Assembly (NCBI GenBank): GCA_020442505.1
Contig: JAGRJZ010000005.1
Span: 192 to 12,099, forward strand
Direction: 5' to 3'
Length of the DNA stretch: 11,908 bases
DNA from: Alphaproteobacteria bacterium
GTDB taxonomy: Bacteria; Pseudomonadota; Alphaproteobacteria; Micavibrionales; Micavibrionaceae
Each line of letters begins with the position of its first letter. The stretch's first letter is position 1. The translations under genes were made by a program, and so were the position numbers. Below are positions 5,162 through 11,908 of this stretch, in pieces. The notes beneath the pieces are model-generated. The model was not told the origin of the DNA and ran no database searches. It saw only the letters and a program-made list of their open reading frames with translations.

Positions 5162-6502
5162 ATGACCGTCAGAACCCGCTTTGCCCCCTCGCCCACCGGT
5201 TACCTGCATGTCGGAAACGTGCGAACGGCGTTGATTACCTATCTGTTCACGAAATCGCAAAACGGTCATTTCCTGCTGCGGATCGACGACACGGACCGCG
5301 AGCGCTCCAAAGCCGAATACGAAACCGCGATCGAAGACGCGCTGGTTTGGATGGGGATTGTCTGGGACGAAAAAGCCCGGCAATGCGACCGGATGAAGCG
5401 CTATCAGGAAGTGATAGAACGGCTCAAAGCCGCCGGACGCCTTTATCCTTGTTACGAAACGCCGGAAGAACTTTCTCTGAAACGGAAGACCCAGCTTTCA
5501 CGAGGCTTGCCGCCGATTTACGACCGCGGGGCCCTGGCCTTAAGCGACGAGCAACGCGCGGCCTATGAGACCCAGGGACGCACCCCGCACTGGCGTTTTA
5601 AACTGATTCATGAACCGATCGTATGGCAGGACCTCGTCCGGGGCGAAGTGAAGTTCCACGGCGCGGATTTGTCCGACCCGGTTCTGATCCGAGAGGACGG
5701 CAGCCCTCTTTACCATTTATGCTCCGTCATCGACGATATGGACTACGATATCACCCATATCGTGCGGGGAGAGGACCACGTCTCCAACACGGCGGCGCAT
5801 ATCCAGATGTTCGAAGCGCTCGGCGCACCTGTTCCCCTCTTCGTCCATTTGCCGCTGCTCTCGGATTCCGAGGGGGGAAAGCTTTCCAAGCGCATGGGCT
5901 CTCTCAGCATTCACGAGCTCCGAGATCACGAGGGTCTCGAAGCCATGGCGATCGTCGATCTGATGGCCCGTCTTGGTACGTCGGACCCGATCGAGCCCTT
6001 TACTGACACGCAGCCCCTCATCAAAGACTTCGCCTTTTCCAAATTCGGACGCGGGGCCCCGAAATTCGACGTAGAGGAGCTGATGCGCCTGAACGCGAAG
6101 ATCCTCCACGCGACCGCCTTCGACGATGTCGCCGTGCGTCTGGCCCGTATGGGATTGCCGGCGCTGGACGAGACATTCTGGAATGCGGTGCGGCCGAATC
6201 TCGCCCGGCTGGACGATATCAAGGAATGGGCCCGGGTCGCCCACGGACCGGTATCTCCGGTCATCGAGGATCCGGACTTTATCGCCGAGGCCCGCAAACA
6301 TCTGCCCCCTGCTCCGTGGAACGAAAACACATGGATGGACTGGGCAAACGCGGTCAAAAATGCCACCGGGCGCAAAGGAAAAGATCTTTTCATGCCGCTG
6401 CGCCAAGCTTTGACGGGAATGGATCACGGACCGGAACTGGCGGTCCTCCTGCCCCTGATCGGACCGGAGGAAACCGCCCGACGGTTTAATTCTGCCTCGT
6501 AA
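5162..6502 (+). CDS. gltX: Glutamyl-tRNA synthetase
   Basis: Class I aminoacyl-tRNA synthetase that charges tRNA with glutamate in the cytoplasm. From the ATG at 5162 it is 446 residues. The N-terminus TRFAPSPTGYLHVGNVRTAL carries the HIGH-type signature as HVGN (16-19). LRIDDTDRERSK and CYETPEELSLKRK follow, and the KMSKS-type loop is GGKLSKRMGSLS with K240-R244. This is the form common in alphaproteobacteria. An in-frame ATG at 5108 would add 18 residues that do not look like family sequence. Neither start has a strong Shine-Dalgarno, so the choice rests on homology. It lies 92 bases after murA, in the same direction, and ends 11 bases from the stop of the convergent tadG-like gene, with no clear terminator between. 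Confidence 0.95.
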   Translation: MTVRTRFAPSPTGYLHVGNVRTALITYLFTKSQNGHFLLRIDDTDRERSKAEYETAIEDALVWMGIVWDEKARQCDRMKRYQEVIERLKAAGRLYPCYETPEELSLKRKTQLSRGLPPIYDRGALALSDEQRAAYETQGRTPHWRFKLIHEPIVWQDLVRGEVKFHGADLSDPVLIREDGSPLYHLCSVIDDMDYDITHIVRGEDHVSNTAAHIQMFEALGAPVPLFVHLPLLSDSEGGKLSKRMGSLSIHELRDHEGLEAMAIVDLMARLGTSDPIEPFTDTQPLIKDFAFSKFGRGAPKFDVEELMRLNAKILHATAFDDVAVRLARMGLPALDETFWNAVRPNLARLDDIKEWARVAHGPVSPVIEDPDFIAEARKHLPPAPWNENTWMDWANAVKNATGRKGKDLFMPLRQALTGMDHGPELAVLLPLIGPEETARRFNSAS

Positions 6503-6513
6503 GACGGGATTTT

Positions 6514-7893
6514 CTACCGGCTGATATGCAGGTTTGAAAGGCTCCGGGCAATTTCTTCAAAAACGTCGATCAAATCCCTCTGAGAGGGCGCGTGGTAATA
6601 GAAATCCGGAGAAGACGCGCAATCACGATACAAATCACGAGCTCCTTCTGCATCGGCAGAGAAGGTAATCGTGTATATTTGTATACCCGCTTCTTTCATG
6701 TTCTCGCACACCTCGAGAAACCGCTCGTCCAGCTGCTGCACGCGAATGCTGTTATGGTTTGAAAGCCAATATGCATTATAGAATCCCACCGAGTTTTCGC
6801 CGTCTGTCATCATCACGACGATTTTTTTCCATGTATGATCATCCCAGTCCGCCCCCTCTGTGAAAGGAAACTCTGGAGAAATAAGACGATACCCCCAGAC
6901 CATCCCATAATTTCCAACCGTCCCGCCCCCGGGAGCCATACTGTTAATGATGCGTGTCAATTTATCCTGATCACTCGTCAGCGGAAGAACCTGAAGAGGC
7001 GTGCAATGGGCGTTAGGATGGGAATCGTCCACCTCAATTTGTCCATCACGTCGTCTCAATTCTTCGTAAAGATAAGGCTCCCACGGGCCCTCATGATCAA
7101 TCGTGTCATAGGGATAAGGGTCGTTATCGAAAAAGTCGCGTTGCCACCCATCTTCGTTATAAGCAATAACGCACCCCATCCATTTCTGTCTGCTTATTGT
7201 GTACTGGGCGCTACCTGGATCCCATTGCCATCCTTCCGGCAAAACAACGAAGGGCTGCCCTCCGTCATAAACCTCACCGTCAGGTGTAAAACCCAGACCA
7301 TAAGAGCCAATATTCACTGTATCGGCATAAGGGACTAGGCCTATTTTAACATGTTCAGGATCTTCCGCGGAATCAAACAACACATCAACAAAGTTGCGGG
7401 ACGCTGCGCGCAACGCCGCAATTTTTCCTCCGGTTCTCATGGAGCCTGTATTATCCAGAACAAGCACAACCTCCAGACCCATCGTTTCCCGTTGAACCGT
7501 CGTTTCCCGCCGAACCGTCACGGTATCAACTCCTACGATTCGGAGGAATACCGTTGAATAATCCGCAGCGGCAGACACATGGACCTCGTTATCGGTAACG
7601 CTGACCTCCAGGTCGTAGGTCAGACCAATTCTATCTTCCGGATAGTTGGCATCAAAAAATTCAGAGACACGCGCCTCGATTGCATCCGGATCACTTGTAG
7701 AGGCTGCCGCCGCCAGAGCGGCCGCATCGAGCGCCCCGCTCAAACGCTCCCGCACAAGATAAATCTGCGCAAAATCAACGGAAGCGCCCACGGAGGCAAC
7801 AAGAACTGGCAAGACAACCGCAAAAGCAATTGCGAGACCGCCCCGGTCACTTTCCCAAAAGCCTGACACGTATTTTTTTATGATCTGTAACAA
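6514..7893 (-). CDS. TadG-like pilus assembly protein with von Willebrand A domain
   Basis: The 459-residue product has the Tad N-terminal module: a charged start, then a long hydrophobic segment (residues 19-46, LAIAFAVVLPVLVASVGASVD) that anchors it in the inner membrane, followed by RERLSGALDAAALAAA. A vWA domain starts near residue 140 with the MIDAS motif D147-N-T-G-S151-M, and continues with VVMMTDGEN further on; the metal site looks intact. Members of this family accompany Tad/Flp pilus secretion systems. The start is TTG (7893), 6 bases after the stop of the upstream tadE-like gene, with AGAGGA ahead. It is the last of three genes in a minus-strand operon. No ATPase, prepilin peptidase or flp gene lies in the window. 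Confidence 0.87.
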   Translation of the reverse strand: MLQIIKKYVSGFWESDRGGLAIAFAVVLPVLVASVGASVDFAQIYLVRERLSGALDAAALAAAASTSDPDAIEARVSEFFDANYPEDRIGLTYDLEVSVTDNEVHVSAAADYSTVFLRIVGVDTVTVRRETTVQRETMGLEVVLVLDNTGSMRTGGKIAALRAASRNFVDVLFDSAEDPEHVKIGLVPYADTVNIGSYGLGFTPDGEVYDGGQPFVVLPEGWQWDPGSAQYTISRQKWMGCVIAYNEDGWQRDFFDNDPYPYDTIDHEGPWEPYLYEELRRRDGQIEVDDSHPNAHCTPLQVLPLTSDQDKLTRIINSMAPGGGTVGNYGMVWGYRLISPEFPFTEGADWDDHTWKKIVVMMTDGENSVGFYNAYWLSNHNSIRVQQLDERFLEVCENMKEAGIQIYTITFSADAEGARDLYRDCASSPDFYYHAPSQRDLIDVFEEIARSLSNLHISR

Positions 7894-7899
7894 AAATCT

Positions 7900-8427
7900 T
7901 TATCCTCTTTGCACAACAGGAACTCTTCGACCACGAGCAAAAGCGACCTCTTGCATCTCAAAACCATCCACAGAAAACACTGAAAAAGAAGGTTCAAAAT
8001 TATACCTGACCACGACAATCACGACCCCCTCACCTACCGTTCCTAAACCGTTTGCGCGATCTAGAACGTCGGGCACATCTTGCATTCCCTGAACTTCAGA
8101 CCAGACAAGCTGGGGAGAATCGCTGTCGTCGAATTCCGCGCTGATAATCGCGAGGGAAAAATTATTAAGATCATAAGGCTCTATAACCAGTTCTCCGGCA
8201 CGAACAGCTTCGTTCAGCATGTCATCATCCAAAGAATCAACCCTGGCGACGAGATCCGCGACGACCTGAGAGGACACAATCAGCTTTTGGTCGACCAAGA
8301 TAGCTCTCCCTATATCGAAGGAGCCCAACAGAAGCAAAAGCAAGACGGGAAAGACCAACGCAAATTCGATTGCGCTGACCCCTTTTTCATCGGTCACAAA
8401 ATTTCGAATATAACGATTTGGGGACAC
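7900..8427 (-). CDS. TadE-like pseudopilin protein
   Basis: The 175-residue product has the TadE signature at its N-terminus: NFVTDEKGVSAIEFALVFPV with a hydrophobic stretch through LLLLLGSFDIGRAIL. The G-(V)SAIEFAL core with glutamate at +5 resembles the prepilin-type site used by Tad pseudopilins. The rest is a periplasmic, mostly soluble domain of low recognisability. The start is GTG at 8427 with AGAGAGG upstream. It sits 12 bases after the preceding tadE-like gene and 6 bases before the tadG-like gene, consistent with one transcript and tight translation. It could equally be labelled TadF-like; the two are hard to separate by eye. Confidence 0.85.
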   Translation of the reverse strand: MSPNRYIRNFVTDEKGVSAIEFALVFPVLLLLLLGSFDIGRAILVDQKLIVSSQVVADLVARVDSLDDDMLNEAVRAGELVIEPYDLNNFSLAIISAEFDDSDSPQLVWSEVQGMQDVPDVLDRANGLGTVGEGVVIVVVRYNFEPSFSVFSVDGFEMQEVAFARGRRVPVVQRG

Positions 8428-8439
8428 CTTTTCGCCTCT

Positions 8440-8958
8440 CTAAAATTCGTAAGGTTCCGTTTCCAGGACAATTGTCGAAAGCAACAGGCGTATATTCCCG
8501 GAATAATCAGAAAAAATACTGCCGATAACGGGAGTCATCAGAGAATAACGATACGCCGCACGTATCAGCACAACCTCTTTCGATCCGCCGGGATTAAACA
8601 CAGCGTCCTGTAGATTTCCATCCTCATCGATATCGGGCTGTGCGGCATTGGCGAACGAATCAAGTGGCTCCACCGAATATTGAAGATTATCGCAGTTCAG
8701 AAGAACGCTGGCATGGTCACACAGGGCCTCGAAAAACATGCCTTCCGGATCGGCTTGCGCCTGTTGAATCTGGCCTGTCCTGACCAGACGCGCGGCGTCA
8801 GATACGGCTCCCTGTAAGACGTAGGCGCTCGCGGCCATCAGGGACAGCTCAATTGTTCCAATAATAATCAGAAAAAACGGAATCGCGAGAAAAGCGAACT
8901 CGATCGCTGTCGCGCCGTCATGTCTTTTCAAAAAAAGGAAAAACCGATCAAACAGCAT
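8440..8958 (-). CDS. TadE-like pseudopilin protein, first gene of the tad operon
   Basis: The 172-residue product begins LFDRFFLFLKRHDGATAIEFAFLAIPFFLIIIGTIE, the TadE-type prepilin N-terminus (DGATAIEFA) and membrane segment, followed by LMAASAYVLQGAVSDAARLVRTGQ. This last pattern is common to TadE/TadF proteins. A periplasmic domain with two cysteines (CDHASVLLNC) follows and could be disulfide-bonded. The ATG at 8958 has GAGAGAG about 8 bases upstream. As the first gene of the minus-strand unit, it lies about 105 bases from the end of the insertion sequence, which is transcribed in the same direction. Confidence 0.86.
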   Translation of the reverse strand: MLFDRFFLFLKRHDGATAIEFAFLAIPFFLIIIGTIELSLMAASAYVLQGAVSDAARLVRTGQIQQAQADPEGMFFEALCDHASVLLNCDNLQYSVEPLDSFANAAQPDIDEDGNLQDAVFNPGGSKEVVLIRAAYRYSLMTPVIGSIFSDYSGNIRLLLSTIVLETEPYEF

Positions 8959-8983
8959 TTAATAACTCTCTCTAAGTACGCAC

Positions 8984-9009
8984 ACCACCTTAAGTGGTTA
9001 TTATAACAA
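8984..9009 (-). promoter_or_regulatory. Extended -10 promoter and overlapping palindrome for the tad genes
   Basis: On the minus strand TGT-TATAAT (TATAAT at 9005-9000) forms an extended -10 element. The expected start of transcription falls in a 15-nt imperfect palindrome ACCAC-CTTAA-GTGGT (8984-8998), which could be an operator or a 5' hairpin. No good -35 is seen, as is usual for extended -10 promoters. Assignment is by consensus only. Confidence 0.45.
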
Positions 9010-9078
9010 TCATTTCTGATAAATAATATTATCATAAAATTTTATCTTTATGCATAAAAAATTGGTTCTGTTGAGATT

Positions 9079-9512
9079 TCATTTAAGCCATTGGAGGGCG
9101 GCGACAAAATGGAGGAAGGCGGTGAAGTTTCGTTTCAACTTGTCGAGCCGCGCGAAGATACGGCGATAGTGTTTCAGAAAACCGAAGAGACACTCGATCT
9201 TGTGCCTCTCTTTGTAAAGCTTCCCGTCGTAAGGCCGCTCTTCCAGCCTGTTATCGCGGAGCGGAATATGGGGCTCGGCATTTTGCTCAACGACAAAATC
9301 CCGGATATCGTCGCTGTCATACCCTTTATCGGCGAGCAGTTTCTCAAACGCCATTCCTTCTATCAAAGGAATGGCTTGCGGCGCGTCGTAGCGCTGTCCG
9401 GCGGTCACGATAAAGTGTAGAGGATTTCCCAAAGCATCGCACAGTCCGTGGATTTTGGTTAAAAATCCGCCGCAAGACCGGTCTAATCCTTCCTGTTCCT
9501 GAAACTTTTTTT
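9079..9512 (-). CDS. IS5-family transposase, C-terminal frame (orfB), expressed by -1 frameshift
   Basis: In the -1 frame the sequence continues KKFQEQEGLDRSCGGFLTKIHGLCDALGNPLHF, then VTAGQRYDAPQAI, LLADKGYDSDDIR with the second catalytic Asp, and ERHKIECLFGFLKHYRRIFARLDK with the catalytic Glu and the family YREK-like arginine context. All three DDE residues are therefore present across the two frames. The frame has no start codon of its own with a Shine-Dalgarno; a TTG at 9432 lies inside conserved sequence and is not a likely start. Ends 15 bases from the left terminus of the element. Confidence 0.85.
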
Positions 9513-9833
9513 GGGGGTGGCGCAGGCGTGCGCGCGCAAGATCGTGCTGTCGACCATGATGTATTCCATGTCCGCATCCTGGGCAAAATAATACAGCATT
9601 TTGTACCAGATGCCTTTTTTTGCCCAGTCGGCAAAGCGGCGATAAACGGTGTTCCAGTCGCCGTATTCAGGGGGTAAGAGCCGCCATTGAGCCTCCGAAC
9701 GCGCTATCCAGAACACCGCCTCCACAAACCGGCGACATTGTTCTTCGTTGCGCGCATAGATCTCTGAAAACCCTTGAAGATATTCGTAAATTTTCTCCCA
9801 TTGACAGGAAGTTATCCGTTGCTGATATGACAT
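9483..9833 (-). CDS. IS5-family transposase, N-terminal frame (orfA)
   Basis: Starts MSYQQRITSCQWEKIYEYL and contains the IS427-type segment VFWIARSEAQWRLLPPEYGDWNTVYRRFADW, then YIMVDSTILRAHACA with the first catalytic Asp (MVDST). The ATG at 9833 is chosen over the one at 9863 because AAGGAG lies 7 bases ahead of it. The frame ends at TAG 9483-9485, shortly after a run of seven A (9512-9506 on the minus strand). A -1 slip there joins it to orfB, giving a transposase of about 251 residues. Confidence 0.85.
   Translation of the reverse strand: MSYQQRITSCQWEKIYEYLQGFSEIYARNEEQCRRFVEAVFWIARSEAQWRLLPPEYGDWNTVYRRFADWAKKGIWYKMLYYFAQDADMEYIMVDSTILRAHACATPKKSFRNRKD
9506..9512 (-). other. Probable programmed -1 frameshift site (A7 followed by G)
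   Basis: Minus-strand reading is CCC-AAA-AAA-AGT in orfA; slipping back one base gives AAA-AAG-TTT in orfB, joining the conserved regions without loss. Seven A followed by G is a known slippery string in such elements. An ordinary inactivating indel in a homopolymer would look identical. Confidence 0.65.
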
Positions 9834-9889
9834 TCCGCATCTCCTTTTTGTACAGAATCTCATATTTTTAATTAAATCTCAACAGAGCC

Positions 9890-9961
9890 TATGTCGATCA
9901 CCCGGAAATCGTCCGCTCTATCACGGCGTTTCCGTGGATAAACTCATTCGATGAATCCTAA
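9890..9961 (+). pseudogene. Possible 3' remnant of a gene cut by the insertion sequence
   Basis: Directly at the right IS end a plus-strand frame reads YVDHPEIVRSITAFPWINSFDES and stops at TAA 9959-9961. It has no start codon and the composition looks protein-like. The sequence left of the IS has no open frame that would be its 5' part. I do not recognise the family. It is short enough to be chance. Confidence 0.25.
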
Positions 9962-10358
9962 TTGGTATTATAATTTTGTATGACATGTTCGATTGATTTA
10001 AGAGAGCGGCTTTGAGGAAGATGTGCGGCGCGATACGGGCTGGGCCGCGCCGTAAAGGGAGCAACGTCAAGGCATTGACAGTTGAAACGGCTGTATAAAA
10101 TGGAAGAACGGGCTCTCGCTCTCCCGGGAAACGGCGCGCCGGAAAGCGAATGTCAGTCGCTCTGCCGATTCCCGCGCAAGGCCCGCAACGCCTCTCCATG
10201 TCCGCGCCAAACTCCGCAGCGCGATAAAGGACACGGACCCCAAAGGATCGAACGGCTGGTTTTTCCGCAACATTCCCCCTACATCAGATCTCTCACGTGA
10301 CGTCATCAAAAGACTCCTTTCCAGACGTTCTCATTCTACAGAACAATGAGCGAGATGT
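9962..10358. other. Intergenic stretch of about 400 bases with no supported gene
   Basis: Two opposed frames of 70-80 codons exist (plus 10082-10300; minus to 10067 from TTG 10309 or ATG 10306), but neither has a recognisable domain or a convincing ribosome binding site. The first part is AT-rich (TTGGTATTATAATTTTGTATG near 9962-9982), the rest GC-rich with a 9-bp stem at 10024-10054. The region could hold a structured RNA or a decayed gene. I see no tmRNA tag, RNase P or SRP signature. Confidence 0.4.
10024..10054. repeat. Inverted repeat, 9-bp stem
   Basis: TGCGGCGCG (10024-10032) pairs with CGCGCCGTA (10046-10054) with one G-T wobble and a 13-base loop. No T run follows on either strand, so it is not an obvious terminator. 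Confidence 0.5.
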
Positions 10359-10392
10359 CAAAAAAACCCGGGCGTTTGGAAACGGCCGGGTT
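10359..10392 (-). terminator. Rho-independent terminator of the cytochrome c gene
   Basis: On the minus strand AACCCGGCCGTTT-CC-AAACGCCCGGGTT (10392-10365) forms a 13-base stem with one mismatch and a 2-base gap, followed by TTTT. It lies 30 bases past the cytochrome stop codon. Confidence 0.88.
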
Positions 10393-10422
10393 CTCGCTTG
10401 TTTTGTTGGCGAATTCAACCGA

Positions 10423-11013
10423 TCACTCAAGCGGCAAAGGCGAGTCGGACTGCAAACGGAGCCAGGCGATCAACGCCGCGCGATCTTCCGGTTTTTTCAG
10501 TCCGGCATAGGTCATCTTCGTTCCCGGCGCAAACGCTTTCGGTTTTGCAAGGAACGCGTCCAGATCTTCATAGGTCCAGGTCCCGCCGAGTCCCTTGATC
10601 GCGTCGGAATATTTAAAGCCTTCGACAGATCCCTTAGCCCGGCCGAGGACGCCCCATTGATTCGGGCCGGTCATGTTCTTACCGCCCTTGTCAAAGCTGT
10701 GACACGCAGCACATGCACGAGAAAGCTTTTTACCCTTCTCAACATCGGCGGATGCGATCATCTCGATCAAAGACAACGACTCAGCCGCAGGGGCGGCCTC
10801 CTCAGCGGCAGCCTCAACAGCGTGCGCGACATCGTCAGCGGACGCGACGATGATCGTCTGCGCCTTCGCCGGAGCGGCGGGTTGCGTTACTTCAATCGGG
10901 TAGGCGTTCTGGGACAATTCCTCCGAATGAACGGCTTTATCCGCGAGAAAACCGGAAAGATACGCTGCCGCGATCGCAACCACGAAAGCACCGAAAAATT
11001 TTGTGACCGTCAT
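10423..11013 (-). CDS. Membrane-anchored class I cytochrome c
   Basis: Electron carrier on the periplasmic side of the inner membrane. The 196-residue product starts with an uncleaved-looking anchor (residues 5-24, KFFGAFVVAIAAAYLSGFLA), followed by an Ala/Glu-rich flexible linker to about residue 90. The single heme domain has CAACH (residues 101-105) for covalent heme binding, and the axial Met lies in FAPGTKMTYAGLKKPEDRAALIAWL, so both ligands are present. This layout matches CycM / cytochrome c552-type proteins of alphaproteobacteria that pass electrons from the bc1 complex to terminal oxidases. GGAG lies 9 bases ahead of the ATG at 11013. It is transcribed alone, ends in its own terminator and is divergent from pheA, an arrangement I recall as common in this class (often with kdsB between). 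Confidence 0.92.
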   Translation of the reverse strand: MTVTKFFGAFVVAIAAAYLSGFLADKAVHSEELSQNAYPIEVTQPAAPAKAQTIIVASADDVAHAVEAAAEEAAPAAESLSLIEMIASADVEKGKKLSRACAACHSFDKGGKNMTGPNQWGVLGRAKGSVEGFKYSDAIKGLGGTWTYEDLDAFLAKPKAFAPGTKMTYAGLKKPEDRAALIAWLRLQSDSPLPLE

Positions 11014-11067
11014 GTGATTTACTCCGTCTTTTAGGAAAAATGCAGGATACCCGCATAAGGTGATGTC

Positions 11068-11119
11068 ACTATAACCGCGTCCAGATCATTTGTCGACAAG
11101 CAACATAGCATGCTTTATA
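11068..11119. promoter_or_regulatory. Divergent promoter region with shared palindrome TTGTCGACAA
   Basis: The perfect 10-bp palindrome TTGTCGACAA (11090-11099) provides a -35-like TTGTCG on both strands. On the plus strand it is followed after 18 bases by TTTATA (11114-11119), about 40 bases before pheA. On the minus strand it is followed after 18-19 bases by GTTATAG (11075-11069), about 55 bases before the cytochrome gene. Both promoters fit consensus only moderately; the palindrome could also be a regulator site. Confidence 0.4.
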
Positions 11120-11159
11120 GAAGCCCTGTGCACAAAGGAAAAACATCGAGCGAAAAAAG

Positions 11160-11908
11160 ATGACCGACGCTACGCAGCAAAACATCGCCTTTCAAGGACA
11201 AGCCGGCTCTTACCACGAAATGGTTTGCCGGGCGACATACCCGAATATGTGCCCCATGGCCTGTCACTCTTTCGAGGCCGTCTTCCGGGCGGTGCAGGAA
11301 TCCGAAGCCAGGCTGGCGGTGATCGCCGTCGAAAACACGCTGGCGGGACGGGTCGCAGACGTTCACCATCTAATGCCCGAGGCGGGCCTTCACATCGTCG
11401 GGGAATATTTCCTGCCGATCCGGCATGCCTTGCTCGGGATCAAGGGGGCGAAAACGGAGACGCTGGAACATGTGCACAGCCATGTCCATGCCCTGCCCCA
11501 GTGCCGTCAGTTGATCGAAAAGCTGCGGCTGACCCGTCATGTCAAGGCCGATACGGCCGGCGCCGCCGCATTTGTCGCCGATCAAAACGACCCGACGCAC
11601 GCGGCCATCGCCGCGCCGATCGCGGCCGCTATATATGGTCTGGACGTTCTGCAGGAGGATATCCAGGACTCGGAAAACAACGTCACACGTTTTCTGATCC
11701 TATCCCGAACGCCGGAGACCCCGCCTTACCGGCCGGAGGATCCCGTCCTCACATCCTGCGTCTTCAAAGTCCGTAACATTCCCGCGGCGCTGTACAAGGC
11801 ACTGGGCGGGTTTGCGACCAACGGCGTGAATATGACGAAGCTGGAATCCTATGTCGACGAGCACTTCCAAGCCGCGCAATTTTATTGCGACGTAGAAGGC
11901 CATCCCGA
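11160..11908 (+). CDS. pheA: Prephenate dehydratase, 3' end outside the window
   Basis: Converts prephenate to phenylpyruvate in phenylalanine synthesis. The open frame from ATG 11160 runs 249 codons to the window edge without a stop. It begins TDATQQNIAFQGQAGSYHE, the family start (AFQGxxGAYSE-like). VIAVENTLAGRVADVHHL carries the conserved substrate-site segment, and DSENNVTRFLILSR contains the catalytic TRF motif. A regulatory ACT domain follows (SCVFKVRNIPAALYKALG, then NMTKLESYV), which in this family binds phenylalanine for feedback inhibition. No chorismate mutase domain precedes it, so it is the monofunctional form. The ribosome binding site is weak (an A/G-rich run GCGAAAAAAG). A longer frame on the same strand at 11090-11776 is an out-of-frame shadow. 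Confidence 0.93.
   Translation, partial: MTDATQQNIAFQGQAGSYHEMVCRATYPNMCPMACHSFEAVFRAVQESEARLAVIAVENTLAGRVADVHHLMPEAGLHIVGEYFLPIRHALLGIKGAKTETLEHVHSHVHALPQCRQLIEKLRLTRHVKADTAGAAAFVADQNDPTHAAIAAPIAAAIYGLDVLQEDIQDSENNVTRFLILSRTPETPPYRPEDPVLTSCVFKVRNIPAALYKALGGFATNGVNMTKLESYVDEHFQAAQFYCDVEGHP

Larger units (their letters stand above)
9064..9889 (-). mobile_element. IS5-family (IS427-like) insertion sequence, 826 bp
   Basis: Terminal inverted repeats are visible: left GGTTCTGTTGAGATTT (from 9064) and, on the opposite strand, right GGCTCTGTTGAGATTT (from 9889), differing at one base. Between them lie two overlapping transposase frames on the minus strand. Length and two-frame layout fit the IS427 group of IS5. 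Flanks read ATT on the left and TAT on the right, so no clear 2- or 3-base target duplication is seen. The element separates the tad promoter region from a short broken frame on its right side. Confidence 0.85.

Noticed and set aside
9091..9420. 109-codon plus-strand frame inside the insertion sequence
   Set aside because: Antisense to the catalytic part of the transposase; no independent evidence.
10297..11034. 245-codon plus-strand frame across the cytochrome gene
   Set aside because: It is antisense to a clear cytochrome c with CAACH and axial Met, and it includes the terminator hairpin.
11090..11776. 228-codon plus-strand frame over pheA
   Set aside because: Wrong frame: low-complexity Arg/Gly/Pro translation of GC-rich codons. 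The frame from 11160 gives unmistakable prephenate dehydratase.

Overview
The window looks like a chromosomal segment of an alphaproteobacterium. The reasons are the glutamyl-tRNA synthetase type (HVGN signature, KLSKR loop), a prephenate dehydratase with an ESY-type ACT motif, a membrane-anchored class I cytochrome c transcribed divergently from pheA, and Tad-type pilus pseudopilin genes. I cannot name the genus. Base composition is moderately GC-rich, with visibly A-rich islands (the Nudix gene, the DUF559 part, the region upstream of the tad genes).

Layout. 1-59: 3' part of tRNA-Gly(GCC) with a terminator. 267-1843 (minus): a short HTH gene resembling the N-terminus of an IS630 transposase, followed 6 bases later by a 425-residue pentapeptide-repeat protein. 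1996-6502 (plus): a 50-residue basic peptide overlapping dcd (dCTP deaminase), a Nudix hydrolase, murA and gltX. 6514-8958 (minus): three Tad-pilus genes (two TadE-like, one TadG/vWA-like) converging on gltX. 9064-9889: a complete IS5-type insertion sequence with a frameshifted transposase, just upstream of and co-directional with the tad genes. 9890-10358: a region with no supported intact gene. 10423-11013 (minus): cytochrome c with its own terminator. 11160 to the right edge (plus): pheA, cut by the window end.

The most unusual structure is at 3241-5069. A DUF559 (Vsr-like nuclease) module flanked by GC-rich hairpins and an inverted repeat sits directly on the 5' end of murA. The reading frame runs without a stop from the nuclease through the repeat-encoded linker into complete MurA, giving a 583-codon fusion. 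No ATG, GTG or TTG start for MurA alone is visible near its normal N-terminus. It looks as if a small mobile DUF559 cassette replaced the start of an essential cell-wall gene.

How the genes relate. dcd and the Nudix hydrolase are closely spaced and plausibly co-transcribed in nucleotide-pool metabolism. MurA makes the first committed peptidoglycan precursor and GltX charges tRNA-Glu. The tad genes encode envelope/pilus accessory proteins, and the IS may affect their transcription. Cytochrome c and pheA share a short divergent promoter region with a 10-bp palindrome at its centre.
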